From: Ilyomonas sp965247435
GTDB taxonomy: Bacteria > Bacteroidota > Bacteroidia > Chitinophagales > Chitinophagaceae
DNA: 64,000 bases
Direction of reading: 5' to 3'
Assembly: GCA_965247435.1 (NCBI GenBank)
Contig: OZ252019.1
Location: 2,046,001-2,110,000 of the forward strand
Below are positions 1-8,981 of this stretch, in pieces (the stretch's first letter is position 1; every line of letters begins with the position of its first letter). The notes beneath the pieces were generated by a model. That model was not told the DNA's origin. It ran no database searches and was given only the letters and a program-made list of their open reading frames with translations. The position numbers and the translations under genes are program-made.

Positions 1-2
1 CA

Positions 3-152
3 CATATTGTGGCTGTTACGGTGCCGGGTAATATAAATTCAATTAAACTGCTCAAAAAAATTGGATTAGTCTTTGAAAAGGAGATGGAAGTAAAAAACGA
101 AAAGCTGCAGGTATATGGAGCTTCAACTGAGGAATTGATAACCCGCGTATAG
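3..152 (+). CDS. GNAT-family N-acetyltransferase, C-terminal end only
   Basis: This is the last 49 codons of a gene that begins left of the window; the frame is open from the first bases and stops with TAG at 150-152. The visible peptide starts HIVAVTVPGNINSIKLLKKI and continues with GLVFEK. An Asn followed by S-x-K-L-L-x-K-I-G-hydrophobic-x-F is the usual end of the acetyl-CoA-binding part of RimJ/RimL-type GNAT acetyltransferases, where the Asn and the following helix contact the cofactor. Substrate cannot be judged from this fragment. The family call rests only on this C-terminal pattern. Confidence 0.6.
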   Translation, partial: HIVAVTVPGNINSIKLLKKIGLVFEKEMEVKNEKLQVYGASTEELITRV

Positions 153-461
153 CACTAAGTTAACAGAGTTTCCCGCTTTAGCGGTTTATCAAAATAAAAG
201 AATATGTTGGCGTCTTTTTAGAAAAATTATTACAATTACAGCCAACATATAGCTAACCGGCAAAGCACAAATAAATTATGGCTTGAAAATTTTTTCCACT
301 ACAGGCAAAAGATTATTTACAATCGCAGGCATTGGTGATGCAGGTTTAAATAAGCAGGAGCAGAGCGCTTATCCTGTTAACGCTGCTGCGGATACAACCA
401 AAGCAGCGCCCGGAGTTTGTGGAAACAATGCGGACAGTTAACAGAAAGCCGGCAGTCAAAC
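153..461. other. Intergenic stretch, no supported gene
   Basis: The 309 bases between the GNAT tail and the convergent transporter gene hold no ATG-started frame of useful length. A frame from a TTG at 283 to a TAA at 439-441 is open for 52 codons and its composition is not absurd, but it has no recognisable domain and no promoter-like box. I see no clear terminator hairpin. Confidence 0.5.
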
Positions 462-1061
462 TCAATTTCTTCTGATACCTAATGGAAGCACACTTTTTCC
501 ATACACTTCATTTAAAATTTGCGCTACGCAACCGTAAAAAGCACTAAGGCCGCAAAAAATACCTTCGTAGCCGGCAAAAGTGCGGAGCGATCGATTGCCC
601 GTAAAATCTGCAATGGCTAATAAAAAGAATAAAAGCGTTAGGGTAAAAAACACCACCTGCAGCATCCGGTTAAGGCGCAGGGTACCGATAAACATAAACA
701 GCGTGAATAGGCCCCATAGCAACAGGTAAAAGCCAACCGCCTTTTCATCACTGGCATACGCAGCCCCAAAACTTGTCTTCGGCAGCACCCACAGCACCAC
801 CAGCGATAGCCAGAAAGCACCATAAGCTGTAAATGCGGTAGCTCCAAAAGTGTTATTCTTTTTCCATTCCTGCAGGCCGGCAAAAAGCTGTGCAAGGCCA
901 CCCATAAAAATGCCCATACCGATAACCATTGAGTTGACACTGTAAAAGCCGGCATTGTGTAGATTGAGTAAAACCGTCGTCATCCCAAAACCTAACAGGC
1001 CCAGCGGCGCCGGGTTAGCAGTTGTATCTTTAATCGTAAGAGGCGAATCAATAGTAGTCAT
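462..1061 (-). CDS. satP: Acetate uptake transporter family (GPR1/FUN34/YaaH) membrane protein
   Basis: A 199-residue integral inner-membrane protein of the succinate-acetate permease family, which moves acetate or succinate with protons. The family signature NPAPLGL is at residues 16-22, followed by about six hydrophobic segments separated by short loops. The frame stays open for 43 codons upstream. I start at the ATG at 1061 because the protein then begins 15 residues before the signature, as usual for the family, and because a promoter-like TACATTTG lies at 1111-1118 on this strand, inside the longer frame. It is transcribed divergently from gyrA. The family is confident; the substrate is inferred from the family only. 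Confidence 0.85.
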   Translation of the reverse strand: MTTIDSPLTIKDTTANPAPLGLLGFGMTTVLLNLHNAGFYSVNSMVIGMGIFMGGLAQLFAGLQEWKKNNTFGATAFTAYGAFWLSLVVLWVLPKTSFGAAYASDEKAVGFYLLLWGLFTLFMFIGTLRLNRMLQVVFFTLTLLFFLLAIADFTGNRSLRTFAGYEGIFCGLSAFYGCVAQILNEVYGKSVLPLGIRRN

Positions 1062-1110
1062 GGCAGATAATTGTTTAGTTTTTAAAGATTTACAATTTTT
1101 AAAACCTGAC

Positions 1111-1118
1111 CAAATGTA
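1111..1118 (-). promoter_or_regulatory. Promoter -7 box (TACATTTG) for the acetate-transporter gene
   Basis: On the minus strand this matches the Bacteroidota -7 consensus TAnnTTTG and sits 50 bases before the ATG at 1061. A -33 TTG at ideal spacing is not obvious. Confidence 0.45.
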
Positions 1119-1234
1119 TTTTGCCTGATTGGCAACTCCCGACAGCCAAAGACGCTGAATTATTGCCTTTAAACATACCCTTGAAAGCACCGTTAAAAAT
1201 GGCTTTCCGATTAGTTAAGTAGCTGATAATCGGT

Positions 1235-1242
1235 TATATTTG
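1235..1242 (+). promoter_or_regulatory. Promoter -7 box (TATATTTG) for gyrA
   Basis: An exact TAnnTTTG match lies 50 bases before the chosen gyrA ATG, with a TTAG about 20 bases upstream as a weak -33 element. It reads away from the divergent transporter gene. Confidence 0.5.
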
Positions 1243-1291
1243 TAACTTTCATTTTATTATAAAAAGCTTGTTAGCAAGCATTCTCTTTTTC

Positions 1292-3949
1292 ATGGAAGAT
1301 AATCAGATAACACCCTCCGAAACAAACGATAATGATCGCGTAATACAGGTAAATATTGAAGAGCAGATGAAGACTGCCTACATTGATTACTCAATGTCTG
1401 TAATTGTAGGTCGCGCTCTGCCGGATGCGCGGGATGGCTTTAAACCGGTGCACCGCCGGGTTTTATACGCCATGAGCGAACTGGGCAACAGCAGCAATAA
1501 AGCATATAAAAAATCGGCCCGTATTGTAGGTGAAGTAATGGGTAAGTACCACCCGCATGGGGATGCGTCTATTTATGATACCCTCGTGCGTATGGCGCAG
1601 GACTGGACCATGCGTTACATAATGGTGGACGGGCAAGGAAATTTTGGTAACCAGGATGGCGACCCGCCGGCTGCAATGCGCTACACCGAAGTGCGGCTGC
1701 AACGTATTGCAGAGAGTATGCTGGAGGATATTGATAAAGACACTGTTGATTTTCAGTTGAATTTTGATGATTCGCTGCAGGAGCCTACGGTGCTGCCAAC
1801 GCGTATTCCGCAACTGCTGGTAAACGGCAGCAGCGGTATAGCCGTGGGCATGGCTACCAACATGATGCCGCACAACTTAAGCGAGGTGATTGATGGCTGT
1901 GTAGCCTATGTTGAAAACAGGGATATTGCAATTGAGGAACTGATCGGGTATGTAAAAGCACCGGATTTTCCTACCGGTGGCATTATCTATGGCATGGAAG
2001 GGGTGAGGCAGGGCTTGCTTACCGGGCGCGGCAGGGTAGTGGTTCGTGGTAAATGCCATATCGAAACAAAACAAAGCGGCAGGGAGCAGATTATCATTAC
2101 GGAGGTGCCGTACCAGGTAAACCGGGATATGCTCACAGATCGCATTGGTCAATTGGTAAACGAAAAAATAATTGATGGCATCGCCCATGTAAATAACGAA
2201 AGCAATAAGCGCGAAGGCACCCGCATCGTAATAGATTTAAAGCGCGATGCAATTGCCAATGTGGTTATCAACCACCTTTTTAAGTTTACCGAGCTGCAGA
2301 CAAGCTACGGTATCAATAACGTTGCCTTAACTAAAGGCCGGCCGCGGGTACTTAACCTGAAAGACCTGATTATTGAGTTTATCGAGTTCAGGATGGAAGT
2401 AGTGATACGCCGGGCAAAATTTGAGCTCCGCAAGGCAAGAGACCGGGCGCATATCCTGGAAGGTTATCTAAAAGCATTAGATCACCTGGATGAGGTCATC
2501 CGCCTCATACGTAGCAGCCGTACCCCCGATGAGGCGATGACCTTGCTGAAAACCAAAAGCAGCGAAGAAGCATGGTTTTTAAATGAATCGCTTTTTGCCG
2601 ATTTAGACCAGTCTTTTTACAACCAGCAGGCAGGCCTTAGCGATGTGCAGGCAAAAGCGATACTGGAATTGCGCCTGCAGCGCCTTACCGGTATGGAAAG
2701 GGACAGGATTGTTGAGGAGTTTAATGACCTGATTCGCACTATTCTACATCTTAATGAATTACTTGGAAGTGAAGTATTGCGTTACGACCTCATAAAGAAA
2801 GAACTGTTGGAGATAAAGGATAAATTTGGTGATGCACGTAAGAGTGAGATTCAGTACCTGGCTAATGAAATGCGCATCGAAGATTTGATAGAAGATGAAA
2901 ATGTAGTAATCACCATATCTCACTTAGGTTATATCAAAAGAACATCGGCCACGGAGTACCGGCAGCAGCGCCGCGGCGGCAGGGGAGCCATAGGCAGTAA
3001 AACGCGCGAAGAAGACTATGTAGAGCATTTGTTTGTAGCTTCTACACACGATACCTTAATGTTTTTTACAGAGAAAGGACGTTTGTTCTGGCTGAAAGTA
3101 TATGAAATACCGGAAGGCGAGAAGCAGGGCAAAGGCCGTGCTATTCAAAACCTGATACAGATACCCGCAGATGATAAAGTGCGGGCCATAATTGATGTTA
3201 AAAAATTGGATAATAAAGAATATATCGAAAGCCACTACATTGTGTTATGCACAAAAAAAGGTATCATCAAAAAAACCTTGCTCGAAGAATTCAGCCGTCC
3301 GCGCCAGAATGGAGTAAATGCTATTACGATTATGGAAGGCGACGAGCTGCTGCAGGTAAAAATGACCAATGGTAATAACGAAATAATGTTGGCTGTTAAA
3401 AGCGGCCGCGCTATCCGTTTTCCGGAGCGTACGGTAAGGCCTACAGGCCGCGGTGCTATTGGGGTTCAGGGTATTGAGGTAGAGGATGGGGCAGATGAGG
3501 TAATTGGTATGATATGTGTTGATAAGGAAGACGCTTCAAAAACCATTCTTGTAGTAAGTGAAAAAGGGTATGGAAAAAGAACCCGGCTTATAAGTGATGG
3601 CGAAGATGTTTACCGGATTACTAACCGCGGCGGCAAAGGAGTACGTACTATAAACGTTACAGAAAAAACAGGAAAATTAGTAGGGATATTAAACGTAAAC
3701 GAAAAAGAAGATCTAATCATCACCTGCAGGTCTGGTATTACGCTTCGTACACCGGTAGCGCTTATTAAAGAAGCAGGCAGAAATACACAGGGCGTTATAT
3801 TGATACGGCTGGATGGCGGGGACGAAATTGCGGCGATATCACAAATTGAAGAGGAAGAAGAAATTATAAGTGAAATACTGGAGGCAGAAGCAGGTACTGA
3901 TAGTTCCGAGGGATCAGAAAAAACGGAAACACCCACATCTGTAGAATAA
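1292..3949 (+). CDS. gyrA: DNA gyrase subunit A
   Basis: The 885-residue breakage-reunion subunit of DNA gyrase, which introduces negative supercoils with GyrB. The catalytic tyrosine is Y131 in AAMRYTEVRL. The GyrA box QRRGGRG at 559-565, which starts the DNA-wrapping C-terminal domain, separates it from ParC. The C-terminal end is acidic (EEEEEIISEILEAEAG and on). I start at the ATG at 1292; an in-frame TTG at 1268 would add eight residues, but the ATG fits better. The quinolone-determining loop reads HPHGDASIYD, so alanine (A92, codon 1565-1567) stands where Escherichia coli has Ser83; the aspartate matching Asp87 is kept (D96). The next gene starts 26 bases downstream and is probably co-transcribed. 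Confidence 0.97.
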   Translation: MEDNQITPSETNDNDRVIQVNIEEQMKTAYIDYSMSVIVGRALPDARDGFKPVHRRVLYAMSELGNSSNKAYKKSARIVGEVMGKYHPHGDASIYDTLVRMAQDWTMRYIMVDGQGNFGNQDGDPPAAMRYTEVRLQRIAESMLEDIDKDTVDFQLNFDDSLQEPTVLPTRIPQLLVNGSSGIAVGMATNMMPHNLSEVIDGCVAYVENRDIAIEELIGYVKAPDFPTGGIIYGMEGVRQGLLTGRGRVVVRGKCHIETKQSGREQIIITEVPYQVNRDMLTDRIGQLVNEKIIDGIAHVNNESNKREGTRIVIDLKRDAIANVVINHLFKFTELQTSYGINNVALTKGRPRVLNLKDLIIEFIEFRMEVVIRRAKFELRKARDRAHILEGYLKALDHLDEVIRLIRSSRTPDEAMTLLKTKSSEEAWFLNESLFADLDQSFYNQQAGLSDVQAKAILELRLQRLTGMERDRIVEEFNDLIRTILHLNELLGSEVLRYDLIKKELLEIKDKFGDARKSEIQYLANEMRIEDLIEDENVVITISHLGYIKRTSATEYRQQRRGGRGAIGSKTREEDYVEHLFVASTHDTLMFFTEKGRLFWLKVYEIPEGEKQGKGRAIQNLIQIPADDKVRAIIDVKKLDNKEYIESHYIVLCTKKGIIKKTLLEEFSRPRQNGVNAITIMEGDELLQVKMTNGNNEIMLAVKSGRAIRFPERTVRPTGRGAIGVQGIEVEDGADEVIGMICVDKEDASKTILVVSEKGYGKRTRLISDGEDVYRITNRGGKGVRTINVTEKTGKLVGILNVNEKEDLIITCRSGITLRTPVALIKEAGRNTQGVILIRLDGGDEIAAISQIEEEEEIISEILEAEAGTDSSEGSEKTETPTSVE

Positions 3950-3975
3950 ACAACCTAAATAATAAATCAAGCTAT

Positions 3976-5283
3976 ATGAAAAAAACCTTCTTACTAGTTG
4001 CATTTGTTGCAGCCGCTGCATTTGCCAATGCGCAGGATTATACTAAAATCGGCCTGTCTTACCAGTTAAAAAAATTCGAAGACGCAAAAAAAGATTTAGA
4101 TAAACTGGCTACAGACAGCAAGGCAAAAGACAAAGCAGAAACCTATTTGTGGGAGGCAGCTATCAATAGCCAGTTGTATGCAGACAGTACTTTGACAGCC
4201 AAATATCCGGGCAGCGATCAAATGGCTTATGATGCATTTCATACCTATTTACAAAAGGACCCGACTGTAAAACTTTTAAAAGAAGGAACCAGCAGTATCG
4301 CTTTAAATGGTATATTCTGGCTGTATTCCAGTTCTTTTAATAATGGAAAAAAGAATTTTTCTCAAAGTAACTGGCCGGAAGCGTTTACAAACTTTAAACG
4401 CGCTACTGAACTGAGTGAATTTTTTACTAAAAACGGATTTAATTCCTCCAAGTCGCTCATTGATACTATTACCGTTTTATATACCGGTTACGCCGCACAG
4501 AATATGACCAAGCCGGATAGCGCCGTGGTGTATTATGAAAAGCTGGCAGACTTAAAAACCGGTGGTCCGGACTTACAGGAAATGTACCGGCTGATGCTTA
4601 TAGATTATTCAACATTGAAACAGCCGGAAAAATTTGCAAAATACATGGCTATCGCAAAGGAGTTGTACCCGGCGCAGTCAACCCTATGGTCTCAGGTAGA
4701 AATGAATAATATGAGCCAGAACTCATCAGTAGATGAAATAATGACAAAATACACGCAGGCGGCAGGCGGCAATTTAACAGAAGATGAGCTTATCAACTAT
4801 GCAGAAACCTTCGCCAGTCAGCAACAGTTACAGAATATGGACAGTGCCAAGCAAACGCAATACCGGCTTACGGCTGCCCAGATTTATGAACGCGCATTTG
4901 CAGTGAACGGCAAACAGGGTATTTACGCTTACAACGCCGGTCTGTTAAACTATAATATCTTTAATGCATTAGACGAGAAGTATTTTAACCTTCGCGGCGA
5001 AGGCGCAGGTTTAAAAACGCAGCGCAGCGCTATTGAAAAGCAACAACAGGTTTATGCAGACTCTGCAATAATGTGGCTGGAAAAAGGATATGAAGTATTG
5101 AAAGCTAAAACTACCCGTGATAAGTTGGAAGCTAATTCTTTAAATCGTTCTGTAGATTATCTGGCCAACCTATACATGTGGAAGCGCGACAAAACAAAAG
5201 GCACCGCAACGGCAAAAGATTATGACAAATACGATGCGAAATTTCAGCAGTTCGATAAAGAGCATGACCAATACAAAATGTAG
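3976..5283 (+). CDS. Secreted helical-repeat (TPR-like) protein of unknown function
   Basis: A 435-residue protein with a clear signal peptide (MKKTFLLVAFVAAAAFANAQ, cleavage after about residue 19). The mature part is rich in Lys, Ala, Tyr and Leu helices in TPR-like spacing, such as the segment around NWPEAFTNFKRATELSEFF and the C-terminal block around WLEKGYEVLKAK. That suggests a periplasmic scaffold that binds other proteins. Similar secreted tetratricopeptide proteins are common in Bacteroidota and mostly uncharacterised. It follows gyrA by 26 bases without a terminator between them and is closed by a strong hairpin at 5306-5331, so the two probably share a transcript. I do not recognise a specific function. 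Confidence 0.8.
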   Translation: MKKTFLLVAFVAAAAFANAQDYTKIGLSYQLKKFEDAKKDLDKLATDSKAKDKAETYLWEAAINSQLYADSTLTAKYPGSDQMAYDAFHTYLQKDPTVKLLKEGTSSIALNGIFWLYSSSFNNGKKNFSQSNWPEAFTNFKRATELSEFFTKNGFNSSKSLIDTITVLYTGYAAQNMTKPDSAVVYYEKLADLKTGGPDLQEMYRLMLIDYSTLKQPEKFAKYMAIAKELYPAQSTLWSQVEMNNMSQNSSVDEIMTKYTQAAGGNLTEDELINYAETFASQQQLQNMDSAKQTQYRLTAAQIYERAFAVNGKQGIYAYNAGLLNYNIFNALDEKYFNLRGEGAGLKTQRSAIEKQQQVYADSAIMWLEKGYEVLKAKTTRDKLEANSLNRSVDYLANLYMWKRDKTKGTATAKDYDKYDAKFQQFDKEHDQYKM

Positions 5284-5305
5284 TATAAATAAAGTTATAG
5301 AAAAG

Positions 5306-5331
5306 AAAAGCTGTTCGTAAGAACAGCTTTT
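5306..5331 (+). terminator. Intrinsic terminator after the gyrA operon
   Basis: An 11-bp perfect stem (AAAAGCTGTTC/GAACAGCTTTT) with a GTAA loop runs straight into a T-rich tail. Confidence 0.85.
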
Positions 5332-5471
5332 ATTAATTAGAATCATTTACTTAACATAATATAAATTATAGGCAAATATAGATTGCAAATTCTATTTGGA
5401 AAATCCATTATTCAGTTTTACTTCAAGATTCACACGTTTGCTTTACTTTTATTTTCTTAACCAATCGCACT

Positions 5472-6857
5472 ATGCCTTCAACACTTCATCGCAGAAAATT
5501 TATTCGGCAATCGGCAGCCGCATCCTTTGCATTGACCCTGAGTAACAACATACAGGCATTCGCACCATCAAAAACAAACCAGGTAAGAATAGGAATTATT
5601 GGTGTTGGTCTCCGGGGCCAAAGCCACCTGGATATGCTGCTTCGCCGCGATGATGTGCTGGTAACTGCTTTTGCAGATCCGGACAAAGACATGCTGGCTG
5701 CAGCATTAAATATGGTTAAAGAAGCCGGTAAGGCCGCTCCGGCTGTATTTAGCAATGGCAATGAGGATTATCTGAATCTTTTGAAGCGGGACGATGTAGA
5801 TGCCGTTATTATTGCCACGCCCTGGCAGTGGCATATCCCGCAGGCGATTGCTGCTGTAAAAAGCGGGAAAATTCCGGGTGTGGAAGTATGCGGCGCCATA
5901 AAACTGCAGGATTGCTGGGATATTGTAAATGCAAGCGAGCAAACTAAAATCCCGGTAATGATACTGGAAAATGTATGTTACCGGCGGGATGTGCTGGCGG
6001 TTTTCAATATGGTAAAAAAAGGGGTTTTTGGAGAACTTTTGCATCTGCAGGGCGGCTACGAACACGATCTGCGCGGCGTAAAACTGAATGATGGAAAATC
6101 TGCTTACGGCTCCGGTGTAGAATTTGGCGCGAAGGGATTTAGTGAGGCGAAATGGCGAACCCAACATTCTGTGGACAGAAATGGCGAACTGTATCCTACG
6201 CACGGTTTAGGACCGGTTGCAAGCATGATAGACATCAATCGTGGCAATTGCCTTACGCGCTTATCTTCTGTTGCCACTAAATCCAGAGGCCTGCACCGGT
6301 ATATTTTAAATCACCCAAAAGGTGGCCCGGACCATCCAAACGCAAAAATTAAATTTAAACTGGGCGATGTTGTAAATACCCAGATACAAACGGCTAATGA
6401 AGAGACAATTTTATTGACACACGATACTTCTTCGCCTCGGGCATATAACCTGGGCTTCCGGGTACAGGGAACAAACGGACTTTGGCAGGATACCAGCAGC
6501 GGTGATTTTAAAGACGGAATGATCTACCTCGAAGGAACAAGCAAAGAGGAAAGCTGGGAGAATCCGGAAAAATATTTGCAGGAACACGATCATCCTTTAT
6601 GGAAAAAATTTGAAAAGGATACCAAAGGCGCCGGTCATGGCGGAATGGATTTTTTTGTAGAGAATGCTTTTATCGAATGTATTAAGCGGAAAGCGCCGTT
6701 TCCTTTCGACGTATATGACCTAGCGACCTGGTATGCGATTACGCCATTAAGCGAAAAATCCATTGCAGAAGGCGGACAGGTACAGAACATTCCCGATTTT
6801 ACCCGTGGTAAGTGGAAAACACGTCAGCCTATATTTGGCTTAAATGATGAATATTAA
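5472..6857 (+). CDS. Gfo/Idh/MocA-family oxidoreductase, GH109-like, Tat-exported
   Basis: A 461-residue NAD-dependent enzyme. It opens with a twin-arginine signal (R7-R8-K-F-I, then a hydrophobic stretch). A Rossmann dinucleotide motif GVGLRG follows at 44-49. The C-terminal half carries the segments YPTHGLGPVA, GHGGMDFFVENAF and PDFTRGKW. These match my knowledge of glycoside hydrolase family 109, NAD-dependent alpha-N-acetylgalactosaminidases that cleave through an oxidation-elimination route. The Tat signal fits export folded with the cofactor bound. The gene stands alone, with a bidirectional hairpin after it. A related glycoside-acting oxidoreductase with a different sugar is possible, so the GH109 substrate is inference. 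Confidence 0.8.
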   Translation: MPSTLHRRKFIRQSAAASFALTLSNNIQAFAPSKTNQVRIGIIGVGLRGQSHLDMLLRRDDVLVTAFADPDKDMLAAALNMVKEAGKAAPAVFSNGNEDYLNLLKRDDVDAVIIATPWQWHIPQAIAAVKSGKIPGVEVCGAIKLQDCWDIVNASEQTKIPVMILENVCYRRDVLAVFNMVKKGVFGELLHLQGGYEHDLRGVKLNDGKSAYGSGVEFGAKGFSEAKWRTQHSVDRNGELYPTHGLGPVASMIDINRGNCLTRLSSVATKSRGLHRYILNHPKGGPDHPNAKIKFKLGDVVNTQIQTANEETILLTHDTSSPRAYNLGFRVQGTNGLWQDTSSGDFKDGMIYLEGTSKEESWENPEKYLQEHDHPLWKKFEKDTKGAGHGGMDFFVENAFIECIKRKAPFPFDVYDLATWYAITPLSEKSIAEGGQVQNIPDFTRGKWKTRQPIFGLNDEY

Positions 6858-6882
6858 AAATTAGCTGCTTACCTGCCTATGT

Positions 6883-6919
6883 AAAAACAGCCAACACCAG
6901 TTTTGTGTTGGCTGTTTTT
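6883..6919. terminator. Bidirectional terminator between convergent genes
   Basis: A 15-bp perfect stem (AAAAACAGCCAACAC/GTGTTGGCTGTTTTT) with a 7-base loop. A-tract on one side and T-tract on the other let it serve both the GH109-like gene and ndh. Confidence 0.9.
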
Positions 6920-6939
6920 ACATACTTGATAATTTAAAC

Positions 6940-8304
6940 CTATGCAATTGCAGGAACAAATGGTTTTTCGGCTGGCTTTTCTGCCGCCTGTTGCTTTTGT
7001 TCCGGCTTTTCTATTTCGTGTTGGGGCAAGTTTGGATTTTCGGTAATTCCCAACCCCCGGAAAATAAGCCGCAGGTTTTGGTCGAACGTAAAATATTTAT
7101 AAATCCAATTAATAAAAATCTGCATTTTATTTTTTACACCTACAATCAGAACAAGGTGAATACTCATCCATAAAAACCACGCTACAAAGCCGCCGAAATG
7201 CAATTTTGGTTTTGGAATATCCATAACGGCGCGGTTGCGGCCAACTGTTGCCAGGCTGCCTTTATCGTGATATTCATATTGCAGCAGCGGATCGCGGCTG
7301 TTTGAACTAAGCTTCAATAAATTCTGTGCTAATAATTTTCCCTGCGTTATAGCTACATTAGCCAGTTGCGGATGTCCGGTTGGATATTTAGGCGTTTCCA
7401 TACTGGCAATATCACCAACCGCATATACATTAGCAAACCCTGATACTTTATTATACCGATCTACTTTTATACGGTTACCTTTCACCACCAGCGACGGGTC
7501 AATGCCGGCAGGCACATTGCCTTTTACACCGGCTGCCCAAATCACGGTTTTAGTTTCAATCGTTTCACCGCTCGCCAGCGTTACTTTATTGCCGTCAAAT
7601 TCTTTTACAACCGTTTGGGTTTTTACAGTTACACCAAGCTCATGCAGGTATTGAGCGCTTTGCTCACTGCTCTTTTCGCTCATTACGCCGAGCGTTTTCG
7701 GGCTGCCTTCCAACAGGTATATTTTCATCTGGCTAAAATCCAGTTCGGGATAATCTTTCGGCAAAATTTTATTACGCATCTCTGCGATTGCGCCACTCAA
7801 TTCTACGCCTGTAGGCCCGCCGCCAACTATTACAATACACATCAGCCTTGCTAATTCCTCCGGGTTATTTCTCTCCGTTACGGCATCTTCAAAATTCTGT
7901 ACGAGGTGATGCCTGAGCCGCAATGCTTCTACGGTTGACTTCATTGGATAAGCAAGGCTTTGCATTTGCTTATTACCAAAAAAATTGGTGTCGGCGCCGG
8001 TTGCCAGCACTAACACATCATAACTAAAATCGCCAATGTCTGTCTTTACACAATTGTCTTTGGTATCTACTTCGCTTACAGTAGCCAGCCTGATATGTAC
8101 ATTCTTACTTTTCTGAAACGCTTTGCGAAGCGGAAAAGAAATATTGCTTGCATCGAGCGATGCGGTTGCTACCTGGTAAAATAAGGGCTGAAACTGGTGA
8201 TAGTTATATTTATCAATTAAAGTAACTTCTACATTGGGCTTGTTATGTAGCTTCCTCGCTACCTTCAAACCGCCAAAGCCACCTCCTATAATTACTACTT
8301 TCAT
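6940..8304 (-). CDS. ndh: Type II NADH:quinone oxidoreductase (NDH-2)
   Basis: A 454-residue membrane-associated flavoprotein that passes electrons from NADH to quinone without pumping protons. The FAD-binding motif GGGFGG is at residues 7-12. A second Rossmann motif, VIVGGGPTGVELSG, binds NADH, and AVGDIA near residue 295 is the second FAD contact. A hydrophobic C-terminal part (FVAWFLWMSIHLVLIVGV) anchors it to the membrane. A Pro/Glu/Lys-rich tail ends the protein. It is monocistronic: 130 bases separate it from the upstream GNAT gene, and a strong hairpin closes it. Family membership is confident; some sulfide-quinone-type relatives share the fold. Confidence 0.93.
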   Translation of the reverse strand: MKVVIIGGGFGGLKVARKLHNKPNVEVTLIDKYNYHQFQPLFYQVATASLDASNISFPLRKAFQKSKNVHIRLATVSEVDTKDNCVKTDIGDFSYDVLVLATGADTNFFGNKQMQSLAYPMKSTVEALRLRHHLVQNFEDAVTERNNPEELARLMCIVIVGGGPTGVELSGAIAEMRNKILPKDYPELDFSQMKIYLLEGSPKTLGVMSEKSSEQSAQYLHELGVTVKTQTVVKEFDGNKVTLASGETIETKTVIWAAGVKGNVPAGIDPSLVVKGNRIKVDRYNKVSGFANVYAVGDIASMETPKYPTGHPQLANVAITQGKLLAQNLLKLSSNSRDPLLQYEYHDKGSLATVGRNRAVMDIPKPKLHFGGFVAWFLWMSIHLVLIVGVKNKMQIFINWIYKYFTFDQNLRLIFRGLGITENPNLPQHEIEKPEQKQQAAEKPAEKPFVPAIA

Positions 8305-8434
8305 GTAAATGATTTTATAGAAATTATACTAAAACAAAAACGATGCAAGTTATTGGAAGCAGGCCTTTACCGGACTTAATTGGCTTAAATACAGAATTTT
8401 AAATAAATTAATGACAAGGTTACAGGCAAAGGTC

Positions 8435-8923
8435 TTACAACATTAATCGCATGATATAATCATTCATCCAATAGCCGTTCCCGATAGCAACATCGGTTTC
8501 TTCCATAATTATAAAGCCGGCTTTTTTGTAAAAAGAAAGAGCTTTGTTTTGCCGGTTTACATTCAGGATCAGCGCTCTTGCACCGGTACTTCTTACACTA
8601 TCTATTACAAATTGCAATAGCTTTTTACCCAAACCACTACCCTGCTTTTCCGGCAATACATATATTTTATGCAGTTTATAGGTATTAATTCCATATAAAC
8701 CGAACGCCACGAAGCCTACAGGCATTTCCTTTTCAAATAATATGTAAAATGTCTGCCCTTCGTGCATTTGTTTTTCCAGCGCTCCCGTACTGTAAATTAA
8801 CTGCAGCATGTATGTAATCTGCGTTGCGGAAAGGATGGTTTGATAAGCAACAGGCCAGATCTGGTAAGCAAGCTGATGAATCAGTGATATTTGTTCGATG
8901 CCGGCTTTTTGTACCGATAGCAT
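8435..8923 (-). CDS. GNAT-family N-acetyltransferase
   Basis: A 162-residue acetyl-CoA-dependent acetyltransferase. The cofactor pyrophosphate loop is QGSGLGKKLL (Q/RxxGxG/A), preceded by the beta-4 strand YKLHKIYVLPE. The typical end NRQNKALSFYKKAGF follows. The N-terminal half starts MLSVQKAGIEQISLIHQLA, as in many GNATs of this size. It lies 58 bases after valS on the same strand and may be read through from it. The substrate cannot be predicted. Confidence 0.88.
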   Translation of the reverse strand: MLSVQKAGIEQISLIHQLAYQIWPVAYQTILSATQITYMLQLIYSTGALEKQMHEGQTFYILFEKEMPVGFVAFGLYGINTYKLHKIYVLPEKQGSGLGKKLLQFVIDSVRSTGARALILNVNRQNKALSFYKKAGFIIMEETDVAIGNGYWMNDYIMRLML

Positions 8924-8981
8924 ACCACGAAAAGTTTAAATTCTTTAAAAAGCCGGAGTGCTGTACTAAAACGATTATACT

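Noticed and set aside
283..441. A TTG-started frame of 52 codons before the acetate transporter
   Set aside because: No ATG, no domain, no promoter-like box and no neighbour linkage; only noted in the intergenic entry.
1268..3949. ParC rather than GyrA
   Set aside because: The QRRGGRG GyrA box is intact, which ParC lacks.
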